A stretch of DNA of 57,936 nt from Microbacteriaceae bacterium (GTDB lineage: Bacteria; Actinomycetota; Actinomycetes; Actinomycetales; Microbacteriaceae), in assembly GCA_947453465.1 (NCBI GenBank), contig CANGGL010000004.1, positions 1 through 57,936 of the forward strand. Direction: 5' to 3'. A program made the position numbers and the translations under genes. The stretch's first letter is position 1. Each line of letters starts with the position of its first letter. The notes below the pieces were generated by a model, which was not told the DNA's origin, did no database searches, and worked only from the letters and a program-made list of their open reading frames with translations. This document shows, in pieces, positions 18,779-28,059 of this stretch.

Positions 18779-21292
18779 GTGGCCCAGAGTGCATCTAAGA
18801 CCGTAGTCATGGAACTACGGGGAATCTCGAAAAACTACTCGGGTGTAGCCGCACTCACCGATGTGAGCCTGCAGATCAAAGCCGGAGAAGTTCACGCCCT
18901 CCTAGGTGAGAACGGTGCGGGCAAGTCGACCCTGATGAACGTTGCCTCAGGAACCGTTGCTCCTTCATCTGGCGACCTTGTAATTCACGGCGAGCGTTAT
19001 GACGCTCTAACTCCTGCCCTTGCCAATCAACTTGGCATCGCCATCGTTCACCAGCACCCAGCAGTGCTGAAGGACCTAACGGTCTTAGAGAACCTTCAGG
19101 TTGCTCTACCAAGCTCAATCTTCAAGGGCCGCCCAGCTGACAAGGTTGGTGTCGAACTTCTCGAACGTGTAGGTCTAAAGATCTCGCTCAAGCTTCGCGT
19201 CGAAGACCTAACCATCGCCCAGAAGCACCTACTTGAAATCGCCAAAGCGCTGGCCACCTCACCAAAGATTTTGGTTCTTGACGAACCAACCGCTGCCCTT
19301 GGCCAAGACTCAGTTGAACTGCTGTTCCAGCTGGTCGCAAATGAAATCGCCAGTGGCACCGCAGTTATTTACATCACTCACCGCTTGGCTGAAGTTCGTG
19401 AACTAGCCGACATCGTTACCGTCTTGCGAGATGGTCACCTGATGGCTACATCGGACATCGGCAAGATAACGGATGCTGAACTATTGGCTCAGATTATTGG
19501 GCGCGAACTAAAGTCAGCCTTTCCTAGCAAGCACACCGTTGCCGAGGGGGCAAAGCCAAACCTCGTGGTCACGGGTCTTAGTGGCAATGGTTTCAACGAT
19601 GTGAGCATCGAAGCTTATCCCGGCCAAATCATCGGCATCGCCGGCGTTGTTGGTAACGGCCAGTCGGAATTCTTGAAGGCGCTATCAGGCCAGGCAGAGT
19701 TCACCGGTTCAATCGAAATCAACGGGCAGAAGAAGTCGGCTCACTCGCTGAATGGTAAGGCGGCGTTGATGCCGGCCGACCGCCAGCGTGAAGGCGTGAT
19801 GATGCGCATGTCGGTTCGCGAGAACTCCGCTCTGGCGTCACTGAAGAAGTTCAAGAACTTCGGTCTGCTGAGCCGCAGGAAGGAAGTCACCAGTGTTCAC
19901 GACACCCTGACTTCGCTATCAATCAAGGCTCCGGGTCTTGAAGCGCCGGTCTCGGCTTTGTCTGGTGGAAACCAGCAGAAGGTAGTGATGGCCCGTGCGC
20001 TGCTATCTAACCCGGTGATGATTCTGGCTGATGAGCCAACCCAGGGCGTTGACGTCGGTGCCCGCTCAGAGCTCTACGAAATTCTTCGACAGGCATCAGC
20101 CGACGGCATCCCTGTTGTGGTTGCGTCTTCAGACGCGAAGGAGCTCGAGGGTCTCTGCGACACCGTTTATGTCTTGTCTCGAGGCCAGGTCGTCAAGACT
20201 CTTCGCGACGGCGAGAACCGTGAGGAGGCCATGATTGAGGCTGCGGTCACCTCGACCACCAAGGTGATCCGCGTTGAGCGTCAACAGCGTGAACAGCGAA
20301 TGGCAAACGAAACCTTCTTTGTGAAGTTCCGTCGCTTCCTTCGCGGTGACTATGCTCCGCCGGCCATGCTCGCGCTGGTTATGGTTGCGCTTTCAGCCCT
20401 GATTATGACGAAGACTGACAGCTACTTCAGCGACTTCAATATGAACTCAATTCTTCTGTTGGTTAGCGCGCTTGGCTTCGTGGCAATTGGTCAAACCACG
20501 GTCATGATGACCGGTGGAATCGACCTATCGACTGGCCCGCTGGTCGGGTTCCTAGTGGTCATTGCCTCGTTCTTCATCAATGATGATGCGCCGTTCACCG
20601 CAATCATGATGGGCCTAGTAACTATGGCTCTAGTGGCCGTGCTTGTCGGCCTCGCCAACAGCGCACTGATTAGGTTCGTTAAGTTCACTGCGATTGCTGC
20701 GACGCTAACTACCTACATCGCAATCGGTGGTTTCGCATTCTTGCTTCGCCCACAGCCAGATGGCTACATCAGCCAGGCGATTTCAGATGTCCTGAACTCG
20801 GCAATCGGCCCGATCCCTTATGTCTTCATCGCTTTGATCGTGGCCACCGTTGCGATGGAATATTTGCTCCGCAAGTCTCGTTGGGGTTGGCAGCTGCGCG
20901 CTGTGGGCTCGAACGAAGAGGCGGCTCGCAAGGTTGGTGTCCGCACCACTCGCAGCATCATCGGCGCATACGTGATCTCGTCGCTATTTGTGTTCCTAGG
21001 CTCGTTGTTGCTGATGGTTCAGCTGGGCATCGGCGATGCCTCTCAGGGCGTCACCTACACATTGACCGGCATCACCGCGGTTGTTCTAGGTGGTACCTCA
21101 TTGATGGGAGGCCGCGGTACCTACATCGGTACCTTCATGGGTTCCATCCTTTTGATTCAGGTCTTGAACGCAACCGTGTTCCTCGACCTCGACCAGACCT
21201 GGCAGTACCTACTGCAAGCAATCCTGATCTTGGTTGCTGCGGTGGTTTACAGCACGGCTCGAAACCGCAAGGCTTCGAAGAAAAACTCCTAG
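18779..21292 (+). CDS. Fused RbsA-like dual ATPase plus RbsC-like permease
   Basis: Walker A GENGAGKSTLMN; signature LSGGNQQKVVMARALL; from ~aa 508 RbsC-like TM domain (GQTTVMMTGGIDLSTGPLVGFLVV; GGTSLMGGRGTYIGTFMG); GTG start. Confidence 0.92.
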   Translation: MAQSASKTVVMELRGISKNYSGVAALTDVSLQIKAGEVHALLGENGAGKSTLMNVASGTVAPSSGDLVIHGERYDALTPALANQLGIAIVHQHPAVLKDLTVLENLQVALPSSIFKGRPADKVGVELLERVGLKISLKLRVEDLTIAQKHLLEIAKALATSPKILVLDEPTAALGQDSVELLFQLVANEIASGTAVIYITHRLAEVRELADIVTVLRDGHLMATSDIGKITDAELLAQIIGRELKSAFPSKHTVAEGAKPNLVVTGLSGNGFNDVSIEAYPGQIIGIAGVVGNGQSEFLKALSGQAEFTGSIEINGQKKSAHSLNGKAALMPADRQREGVMMRMSVRENSALASLKKFKNFGLLSRRKEVTSVHDTLTSLSIKAPGLEAPVSALSGGNQQKVVMARALLSNPVMILADEPTQGVDVGARSELYEILRQASADGIPVVVASSDAKELEGLCDTVYVLSRGQVVKTLRDGENREEAMIEAAVTSTTKVIRVERQQREQRMANETFFVKFRRFLRGDYAPPAMLALVMVALSALIMTKTDSYFSDFNMNSILLLVSALGFVAIGQTTVMMTGGIDLSTGPLVGFLVVIASFFINDDAPFTAIMMGLVTMALVAVLVGLANSALIRFVKFTAIAATLTTYIAIGGFAFLLRPQPDGYISQAISDVLNSAIGPIPYVFIALIVATVAMEYLLRKSRWGWQLRAVGSNEEAARKVGVRTTRSIIGAYVISSLFVFLGSLLLMVQLGIGDASQGVTYTLTGITAVVLGGTSLMGGRGTYIGTFMGSILLIQVLNATVFLDLDQTWQYLLQAILILVAAVVYSTARNRKASKKNS

Positions 21293-21304
21293 TAAGAGCA
21301 AAAG

Positions 21305-21336
21305 AAAAAGGCCCACAGAGATGCGGGCCTTTTTTT
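21305..21336 (+). terminator. Rho-independent terminator
   Basis: AAAAAGGCCC-acagagatgc-GGGCCTTTTTTT. Confidence 0.88.
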
Positions 21337-21382
21337 GCTAGTCGATCGGCGATTGCGCATAGCGCTCGCGCCGCGAGTTGCC

Positions 21383-22261
21383 TTAGAGCTTGCGCTGTCT
21401 GGTGAGCTCTGCGATTGCCGACCAGTCTAGGTCGCGCAGTTCAGGGTCTTCAAGCGCGCTTTCAAATAGCCCACGCAAGACACCGGCAACCGGAAGCTTA
21501 AGGTCTAGGTCAGCCGCAGCGTCTTCGACCAGTTTCACATCCTTGAGGCCAAGGGCAATCGAGAAGCCCGGAGGGGTGTAGTTGCGATTGACGATCATTG
21601 GGCCGTAGCCGGTATAGGCGGCGCCGGTGAAGGCGGTGTGGGTAATGATCTCGATGAAGGTGTTTGGGTCAACGCCGCCAGACTCAACCAAAGCAACCGA
21701 TTCGCCAATGGCCTGAAGCGCATGGATGAGGTTGTAGTTGACGCCTAATTTCACCAGAATCGACTGCGAGTGATCTTCGCCAACATTCCAGTGCTGCGCT
21801 GAAACCTTGTCAAAAACGACAGCCGCAGCCGAGACGTCGGACGCTTTACCAGCTGCAACGATCAAGAGCTTGCCGTTCAAAATTGCGGCAGGGCGGCCGA
21901 GCACCGGCGCTGCCACATAGCCAAGTGCAGCGCTGGCGTGACGCTCGGCCAGCGTCTTAGATGCGGCTGGGCTCAGCGTTGACATGTTTAGGTGAATGCT
22001 GCCCGGCTTTGCATTTGCTAGGTTCTCATCACTGAAAACCTCAAGCGCAGCGGCATCATTGCTCAGCATCGAAATAAAGAACTCATTCTGCAGGGCGCCG
22101 ACCAGGTCAACCTTGCGAGCACCTAGATCTAGAAGGTCGCCGATCTCTTTGGGCGAGCGGTTCCAGACATCAACATCAAAGCCTTGTTCGAGCAATTTGG
22201 TTGCCATGGCTGTGCCCATCGAGCCCAGGCCTAGAACGGAAATACGAAGCTTTGCAGTCAT
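21383..22261 (-). CDS. NAD(P)-dependent oxidoreductase, 3-hydroxyisobutyrate dehydrogenase family
   Basis: ISVLGLGSMGTAMATKLLEQGFDVDVWNRSP; catalytic-type LVKLGVNYNLIHALQAIGE. Confidence 0.9.
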   Translation of the reverse strand: MTAKLRISVLGLGSMGTAMATKLLEQGFDVDVWNRSPKEIGDLLDLGARKVDLVGALQNEFFISMLSNDAAALEVFSDENLANAKPGSIHLNMSTLSPAASKTLAERHASAALGYVAAPVLGRPAAILNGKLLIVAAGKASDVSAAAVVFDKVSAQHWNVGEDHSQSILVKLGVNYNLIHALQAIGESVALVESGGVDPNTFIEIITHTAFTGAAYTGYGPMIVNRNYTPPGFSIALGLKDVKLVEDAAADLDLKLPVAGVLRGLFESALEDPELRDLDWSAIAELTRQRKL

Positions 22262-22264
22262 TTA

Positions 22265-23518
22265 CTAGCCAATCAATTCCGAGCGAACGAACTCGAGTTC
22301 GCGGCTCACATAGTCGATGATGTCTCCGGTTTTTAGCTCTGGCGGCAGAACATCCCAGGTATAGGTCTCGATCTCGAGGTGATCTGATAGCGGGGTTGCT
22401 CGGTGCATCTTGAGCGCCTCTTGCACTCCAAAGCGTGTGGTGCGGAAGGGCCCGAGCTCTTCGAGGAAGACAGGGACGTGGAAGTGGGTGCGCATTTCCG
22501 TCTTGATCGGGTTTGCCTCATAGGCGTCGAGGGCTTCGCCGAGGTTCAAAAACTTGGTGATCTTGCCGTCTTGCTTGAGAGAGGTCTGGCTCAAATAAAT
22601 GGTGTCGGTGAAACGGCGCAGCGAAGCAATCTTGTCTTGGGTGAGGTCTTCAACCCATAGCGATGCCGCCTCTTGCAACTTGAAGATTGGGATGCCGGCC
22701 TCGACCAGCTTGTTCAACGACTCGGTGATGTTCTCGAAGCCAACCGACTGGTGGCCGATGTCAAAGACGATGCCAAGGTAGCGGCGAATCACGCCCTCGG
22801 CTTCGCTCAGCGGGATGCCAGCAACTTCGGCAAGCTCGCGGATGCCGGCGATCGAATAAATGCGCTCCTTGAAGAAGCTCACTGTTTCATCCGTGGTTTC
22901 TAGGTAGCAGGCGGGTTCTGGCTCGATTGCCAACTTGACCCGGCGGCCGGTTCTTTCTTCGAGCTCAAGCAGGTGCTTGACCACACGAAATACGTTGCGA
23001 GTGAAGGTCTTCACATACGCTTCGTCGGCCACATTCGGCTTGAACGCGAGCGGTGCGGTTTGAATCGATGGGTTCACATTCGCCGGTGAAATCTCGGCAA
23101 GTATGTCGGCTACCGAGTTTGTGTAGTTCACGCGAGCATCCGTGGTCCAGTCTGGTTCGTAGACCCGCTCCATCACGATGTCGCCCTTGAATGGGCCATA
23201 CGGAAAAGCGTTGACGGTATAAACGTAGAGGTCCTCTTGCTTTAAGAACGCGGCTAAGGAGACACGCTCTTCGGCGCTTTCGGTCAGGGTTTTTGCCGAG
23301 GCAGCCGAGATTCGCAGCGAAACGGCAAACGGATGATTTGGTGAGATCCTTCGCTTCACCTGCGGCACAAATTCACGCAAGCTGGCATTCATTTCGGCCC
23401 AGGTGTCACCTGCGTGAACCAATGTCGAGTAGCTGAGGTGGCCTAAGCCGTTTCCAAGATCCATGGGACCCTCCATCATCGTTGACGGTTTAAGTTTATG
23501 TGCAGTTTCACTTAACAA
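22265..23518 (-). CDS. EboE-like metabolite traffic protein / TIM-barrel sugar phosphate isomerase-like
   Basis: GHLSYSTLVHAGDTWAEMNASLREFVPQVKRRISPNHPFAVSLRISA; NAFPYGPFKGDIVMERVYEPDW; AIEPEPACYLETTDETVSFF; VFDIGHQSVGFE. Confidence 0.8.
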   Translation of the reverse strand: MLSETAHKLKPSTMMEGPMDLGNGLGHLSYSTLVHAGDTWAEMNASLREFVPQVKRRISPNHPFAVSLRISAASAKTLTESAEERVSLAAFLKQEDLYVYTVNAFPYGPFKGDIVMERVYEPDWTTDARVNYTNSVADILAEISPANVNPSIQTAPLAFKPNVADEAYVKTFTRNVFRVVKHLLELEERTGRRVKLAIEPEPACYLETTDETVSFFKERIYSIAGIRELAEVAGIPLSEAEGVIRRYLGIVFDIGHQSVGFENITESLNKLVEAGIPIFKLQEAASLWVEDLTQDKIASLRRFTDTIYLSQTSLKQDGKITKFLNLGEALDAYEANPIKTEMRTHFHVPVFLEELGPFRTTRFGVQEALKMHRATPLSDHLEIETYTWDVLPPELKTGDIIDYVSRELEFVRSELIG

Positions 23519-23637
23519 AGCCAGGTTTTATAACCAATAAATACCGATTTCTTGCAGACTGGGTGAGTTTCGGCGTCGGAATCTGTAAAGTATGGGTAAA
23601 GAAAGAGTGCACCAGGCGCTCGAGTAGAGGAGATTCG

Positions 23638-24351
23638 ATGCAGTTCGATATTGGGGACGAACTTCGCCGAGTGCGCGTATCGCGCAAGCTGAGCCTTAGA
23701 AGCGTTGCGACCGCCGTTGGTGTTTCAGCCAGCCTGCTCTCGCAGGTTGAAACCGGCAAGACTCAGCCATCTGTGAGCACACTTTATGCACTGGTAAACC
23801 ACCTAGGAATTTCACTCGACGGCCTTATGAAAGGCCAGGCACAGACCGACCTGCCGGCAGACCCATCTGGGTATGAAGATGGTCACCACGGAATTGTGCA
23901 GCGACGCAACGAGAACCCGTTGATTGAGATGGAGAACGGTGTTGTCTGGGAGCGACTGGCCGATGGCGGTCGAGAAGATGCCGACCCGCTGATGGTGACC
24001 TATGAGCCAGGCAGCTCGAGCTCAGTTGATGGCAAAATGATGCGTCACGACGCGCTGGAATATGGCGTAATCATTGAAGGAACTCTGACCCTAAAGATTG
24101 AGTCTGAAGTTCACGAGATCTACCCAGGCGACTCATTCAGCTTCGACGCCAACCGTTTGCACATGTATGAGAACAACTCAGCAAAGCCCGCTCGAGGCAT
24201 CTGGTTTGTTATCGGCAACAAGGAAGCCGCGACTCAGAACCTGAGTAACCTTGGCCCAGCCAAGACCAGTAGCTCAACCCTGCCAGCAAAATCTGCTGTG
24301 GACGTCTTGAACGTCATGGGTGACGCCAAGGCTCGCAAACTTCGCAGCTAA
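23638..24351 (+). CDS. XRE-family HTH regulator with C-terminal cupin domain
   Basis: LRRVRVSRKLSLRSVATAVGVSASLLSQVETGKTQPSVSTLYALVNHLGISLDGL; cupin YGVIIEGTLTLKI...YPGDSFSFDANRLHMYEN; ATG 23638 preferred. Confidence 0.9.
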   Translation: MQFDIGDELRRVRVSRKLSLRSVATAVGVSASLLSQVETGKTQPSVSTLYALVNHLGISLDGLMKGQAQTDLPADPSGYEDGHHGIVQRRNENPLIEMENGVVWERLADGGREDADPLMVTYEPGSSSSVDGKMMRHDALEYGVIIEGTLTLKIESEVHEIYPGDSFSFDANRLHMYENNSAKPARGIWFVIGNKEAATQNLSNLGPAKTSSSTLPAKSAVDVLNVMGDAKARKLRS

Positions 24352-24381
24352 AACGGCTTGCCCGGTTAACCGGTTTCCCGG

Positions 24382-25719
24382 CTAAACCAGCATGCTGAGT
24401 GGGTTCTCGATTCGCTTCACAAACGCGGCCAGCCACTGAGCTGCCAACGCTCCATCAACTGCGCGGTGGTCGGCCGACAAGGTCACGGTCATGACGTTGG
24501 CAATCACAATTTGCCCGTCCTCGACAACTGCGCGCGGCGCTGCCGCGCCAACAGCCAGGATGCCAGACTGCGGTGGGTTCAAGATTGCGGTGAATTCCTT
24601 GGTGCCAAACATTCCCAGGTTGGTGACCGCAAAGCTGCCACCCTCAAGTTCCTCTTGGCGAAGCTTGCCAGCGCGTGCGCGCCCGGCCAGCTCAGCGATC
24701 TCCATGCTGAGGTTGCTCAGTTGACGTTTTTCAACTCCGCGAATTACCGGGGTGAGCAACCCGCCATCGGTGGCAACCGCAACGGCGATGTCTGCCGACT
24801 CAAACTTATGCATGGCCTCTGGGTTCCAGATGACGTTAGCCTCGGGCACATCCATCAGCGCCGAAGCAACTGCCTTAACCACGATGTCATTGACCGAGAT
24901 CTTGACCGGTGACGACTCATTGATGCGCTTGCGCAGCTCGAGAAGTGAGTCGACCTTGCAGTCTGCCGTCACATAGAAGTGCGGAACGGTTGACTTGCTC
25001 TCGGTCAAGCGGCGAGCGATTGCGCGACGCATACCTGAGTGAGGAACCGTGACGTAGCCGCTCGAGTATTCCTGCTTGGCAATTGCCGAGCCAGGTGTGG
25101 CAGCAGAGGTTTGGGTTGGAGCGGCTGCAGCAACGGCCTCAGCGGCCGGCGCAGTGCCTGAAGCGGCTGCCGCTGGAGCGCCGTTTGCCAAGTAGTGCTC
25201 TAGGTCGCGACGAACAACACGGCCGTCGGGGCCGGTGCCAACAATCTGGTTGAAGTCCACGCCGCGCTCAGCGCCTAGCTTGCGAACGATTGGGCTGACA
25301 AACTTGCGGCCGCCTTCGTGGGCGATTGTTGCCGAAACCTCGATGACCGGAGATGCTGCCGAAACCTCGATGACCGGAGATGCTGCCGAAACCTCGATGA
25401 CCGGAGATGCTGCCACGGCTGCCTCGGCAACCGGAGCTGCCGCTCCGCCCAATAGTGCATCGCCGGCGGAGCCGTCCTCGCCTGCGCCAAGCAAGATCAT
25501 GATTGGTGCGCCAACTTCGACCGATGCACCATCGGCGACTAGCACCTTATAGACGGTGCCTTCGGCGTCTGATTCATAGTCGACTACGGCCTTCTCGGTC
25601 TCCATCTCGGCGATTACGTCGCCAACCTTGACCGAAGCGCCAACTTCAACCTGCCACCTGGACAAGACGATTTCGGTGGCGCCTGCGGCAACCTCCGGCA
25701 TGCGAATGAGAGTTGCCAT
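24382..25719 (-). CDS. Dihydrolipoamide acyltransferase (E2) of a 2-oxoacid/acetoin-type dehydrogenase complex
   Basis: Lipoyl domain with METEKAVVDYESDAEG; E3-binding domain FVSPIVRKLGAERGVDFNQIVGTGPDGRVVRRDLEHYL; catalytic SADHRAVDGA. Confidence 0.93.
   Translation of the reverse strand: MATLIRMPEVAAGATEIVLSRWQVEVGASVKVGDVIAEMETEKAVVDYESDAEGTVYKVLVADGASVEVGAPIMILLGAGEDGSAGDALLGGAAAPVAEAAVAASPVIEVSAASPVIEVSAASPVIEVSATIAHEGGRKFVSPIVRKLGAERGVDFNQIVGTGPDGRVVRRDLEHYLANGAPAAAASGTAPAAEAVAAAAPTQTSAATPGSAIAKQEYSSGYVTVPHSGMRRAIARRLTESKSTVPHFYVTADCKVDSLLELRKRINESSPVKISVNDIVVKAVASALMDVPEANVIWNPEAMHKFESADIAVAVATDGGLLTPVIRGVEKRQLSNLSMEIAELAGRARAGKLRQEELEGGSFAVTNLGMFGTKEFTAILNPPQSGILAVGAAAPRAVVEDGQIVIANVMTVTLSADHRAVDGALAAQWLAAFVKRIENPLSMLV
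25331..25411. repeat. Three exact 27-bp tandem repeats in the E2 linker (9 aa units of type ASPVIEVSA)
   Basis: gccgaaacctcgatgaccggagatgct x3. Confidence 0.97.
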
Positions 25720-27905
25720 TAGTTCTTACCAAACCCTTCGGCCGAGCGCTTTAGGCCGGCAACGACTTCCTCGGTCTTAGCGATTGCGGCACGCTCAAGC
25801 ACCTTAGAGATGCTTGGTGAAGCCTCGCCGCCGTGAACTCGCTGAACCGGCTGGTCAAGATAGTCAAAGAATCGACGCTGAATTTCGTCAGATAGCCAGC
25901 TGCCATAGCTGGTTCCCTGCGCGCCCTGCTCGACAATCATGACGGCGTTGGTCTTCTTGATGCTGGCTTCGATGGTGTCCCAGTCGAGGCTGGCACGGTC
26001 TAGCCAACGAAGGTCGATGACTTCGGCGTCAACGCCGGTCTGCTCGACTGCTTCGAGTGAGTGGTTGACCATCGAAAGGTAGCTCAGAACGGTCAGGTCG
26101 TTGCCTGCACGCTTGATTGCTGCCTTGCCAAAAGGAATCTGGTAGTCATAGTCACCCACCGCGATCTGGCCCTTTGAGGCATACAGGTCAACGTGCTCAA
26201 TAACCAAAACTGGGTCTTCGAGGGCCAGCGCCGCGTTCATCAAGCCGATGTAGTCGAACGGGTTTGAGGCAGCAACGATGCGCCAGCCCGGTGCAGTGGC
26301 CATGATGCCGGCTGGGTCCATGAGGTGCTGTGAACCGTAGCCCGAGCCCATGGCAACCTTGGTGCGGATAACCACTGGAACCGCAGCGTCGCCACCAAAC
26401 ATGTGACGAGCCTTACCAATCTGGTTGAACACCTGGTCGGCGGCGACCCACATGAAGTCTGGGTACATGAATTCGATAACCGGGCGGAAGCGACCATCCA
26501 AGGCCATGCCGCCACCGAGACCGGCAAATGCGTTCTCGCTGATAGGGGTGCCAAGGATACGGTCCGGGTACTTCTCAACCAAGCCCTTGGTTGCGCCGTT
26601 GGTGCCACCTTTGAGTCGGTGGATATCTTCACCGAGAACGACGATGCGAGAGTCTGTCTCCATGCGGCGGTCCATTACGGCTGCTACGGCATCGACGAAT
26701 CGAACCTCTTCCTTCTCGCCAGTGTGGGTGGCAAATTCTTCGGTGCGGGCACCGTTCAGTTCGCTCGCGTCACCGCGAACACCAACGTTGACGAAGTCAA
26801 CGCTAGGCCACAGCTCTTCGCGAATCTTGCGCGCACCAGGCTTGCCGTTTGCGTCGGCTTCGAGAAGCTCGTTAACGGCCTTTTCCATCGCCGCCTGGGC
26901 CTGAACGCGCACGTTGTCGACCATCTGCTGGTCTAGCAGGCCTAGGTTAATCATTTCGTTGGCTACGCGAACCAGTGGGTCGCGCTGACGCCAAGACTCT
27001 TCTTCGTCCTTCGGGCGATAGCCGAATGCGCTGCCTGGGAATGGGCCATTCTGGTGGAAGAAGCGGTAGACCTCGGCCTCGATGACCGCCGGGCCCTTGC
27101 CGGCACGAACGTGCTCGGCGATTTCCTGCATCGCTAGGTGAACGGCAAGTGGGTCCATGCCATCAACGCGCCAGCTCGGTATTCCGAAGCCGGTGCCGCG
27201 ACCAGATAGTCGCTCTTCTGCGGTTACCTCTGAAACGTGGGTCGAAACCGCATAGAGGTTGTTTTCGATGAAGAACACCAACGGGATGTCCCATGCGGCA
27301 GTTAGGTTCATGGTCTCGAGAACTGACCCGATGTTCACTGCGCCATCGCCGAAGTAGCTGACGGTTAGGTCGCTGGTGCCCGAGTGCTGCTGAGCCCAAG
27401 CGTTTCCAGCGCCAAGTGGCACACCGCCACCAACGATGGCATTGGTTCCCAGCGCTCCGGCTTCCTTCCACTGAAGGTGCATCGATCCGCCGCGACCGCG
27501 GCAGTAACCCTGGGCTAGGCCAAGAATCTCGGCGAGGGTGCGCTGAAGCACAACCTGAATGTCTTCATTGACCAAGTTGGTGACGTCAAGGTTTGGCGCC
27601 ACATAGCCGATGGCCTTGGCCAAGAACTGGTGGTGGCCGCGGTGCGAACCGTTGACGGCGTCGGTGCCGCGAAGGCCAACGATTGAGCCGACTGCGCCAC
27701 CCTCTTGACCGATGCTCGAGTGGGCTGGGCCGTGAACCAAGCCTTCGCCGGCAAGCTGAAGTACTGTCTCTTCAAAGGCACGAATCAGGTGCATCTGGCC
27801 AAGCATGTTTTCAAGCAGGCTTGGGTCGGCATTGCGCCAGTCCTCAGGGGTTGTGCGAAGTTCGATCCAAGGTTCTTTAGGTGAGAGCTGAATCTTCTCG
27901 GTCAT
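25719..27905 (-). CDS. Fused E1 alpha/beta TPP-dependent dehydrogenase
   Basis: Alpha motifs GRGGSMHL, GDGAVNIGS...ENNLYAVST; beta motifs VLGEDIHRLKGGTNGATKGL, TPISENAFAGLGGGMALDGRFRPVIEFMYPDF; start at MTEKIQL. Confidence 0.93.
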   Translation of the reverse strand: MTEKIQLSPKEPWIELRTTPEDWRNADPSLLENMLGQMHLIRAFEETVLQLAGEGLVHGPAHSSIGQEGGAVGSIVGLRGTDAVNGSHRGHHQFLAKAIGYVAPNLDVTNLVNEDIQVVLQRTLAEILGLAQGYCRGRGGSMHLQWKEAGALGTNAIVGGGVPLGAGNAWAQQHSGTSDLTVSYFGDGAVNIGSVLETMNLTAAWDIPLVFFIENNLYAVSTHVSEVTAEERLSGRGTGFGIPSWRVDGMDPLAVHLAMQEIAEHVRAGKGPAVIEAEVYRFFHQNGPFPGSAFGYRPKDEEESWRQRDPLVRVANEMINLGLLDQQMVDNVRVQAQAAMEKAVNELLEADANGKPGARKIREELWPSVDFVNVGVRGDASELNGARTEEFATHTGEKEEVRFVDAVAAVMDRRMETDSRIVVLGEDIHRLKGGTNGATKGLVEKYPDRILGTPISENAFAGLGGGMALDGRFRPVIEFMYPDFMWVAADQVFNQIGKARHMFGGDAAVPVVIRTKVAMGSGYGSQHLMDPAGIMATAPGWRIVAASNPFDYIGLMNAALALEDPVLVIEHVDLYASKGQIAVGDYDYQIPFGKAAIKRAGNDLTVLSYLSMVNHSLEAVEQTGVDAEVIDLRWLDRASLDWDTIEASIKKTNAVMIVEQGAQGTSYGSWLSDEIQRRFFDYLDQPVQRVHGGEASPSISKVLERAAIAKTEEVVAGLKRSAEGFGKN

Positions 27906-27967
27906 CTTTGACTCCAATGTCGGGCTGGGTGAAAACTGTGGATTTACCTAAACTCAAGAATAGCCAA

Positions 27968-28041
27968 ATGTATCCAATTCATTCCAATAAATCTCTAAAT
28001 ACTTATAAAAATGAGATTTATGCGCAAAGATGTATCCAATT
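27968..28041. promoter_or_regulatory. Pair of exact 12-bp direct repeats ATGTATCCAATT in a divergent promoter region
   Basis: Copies at 27968-27979 and 28030-28041 between E1 and VOC/GntR genes. Confidence 0.5.
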
Positions 28042-28059
28042 AGGACTTTAGGAGTCGAA

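Noticed and set aside
25235-25552. ORF with AETSMTGDA repeats on the plus strand; considered as repeat protein or CRISPR-like array
   Set aside because: It is the antisense reading of the E2 linker; only three contiguous 27-bp units with no spacers
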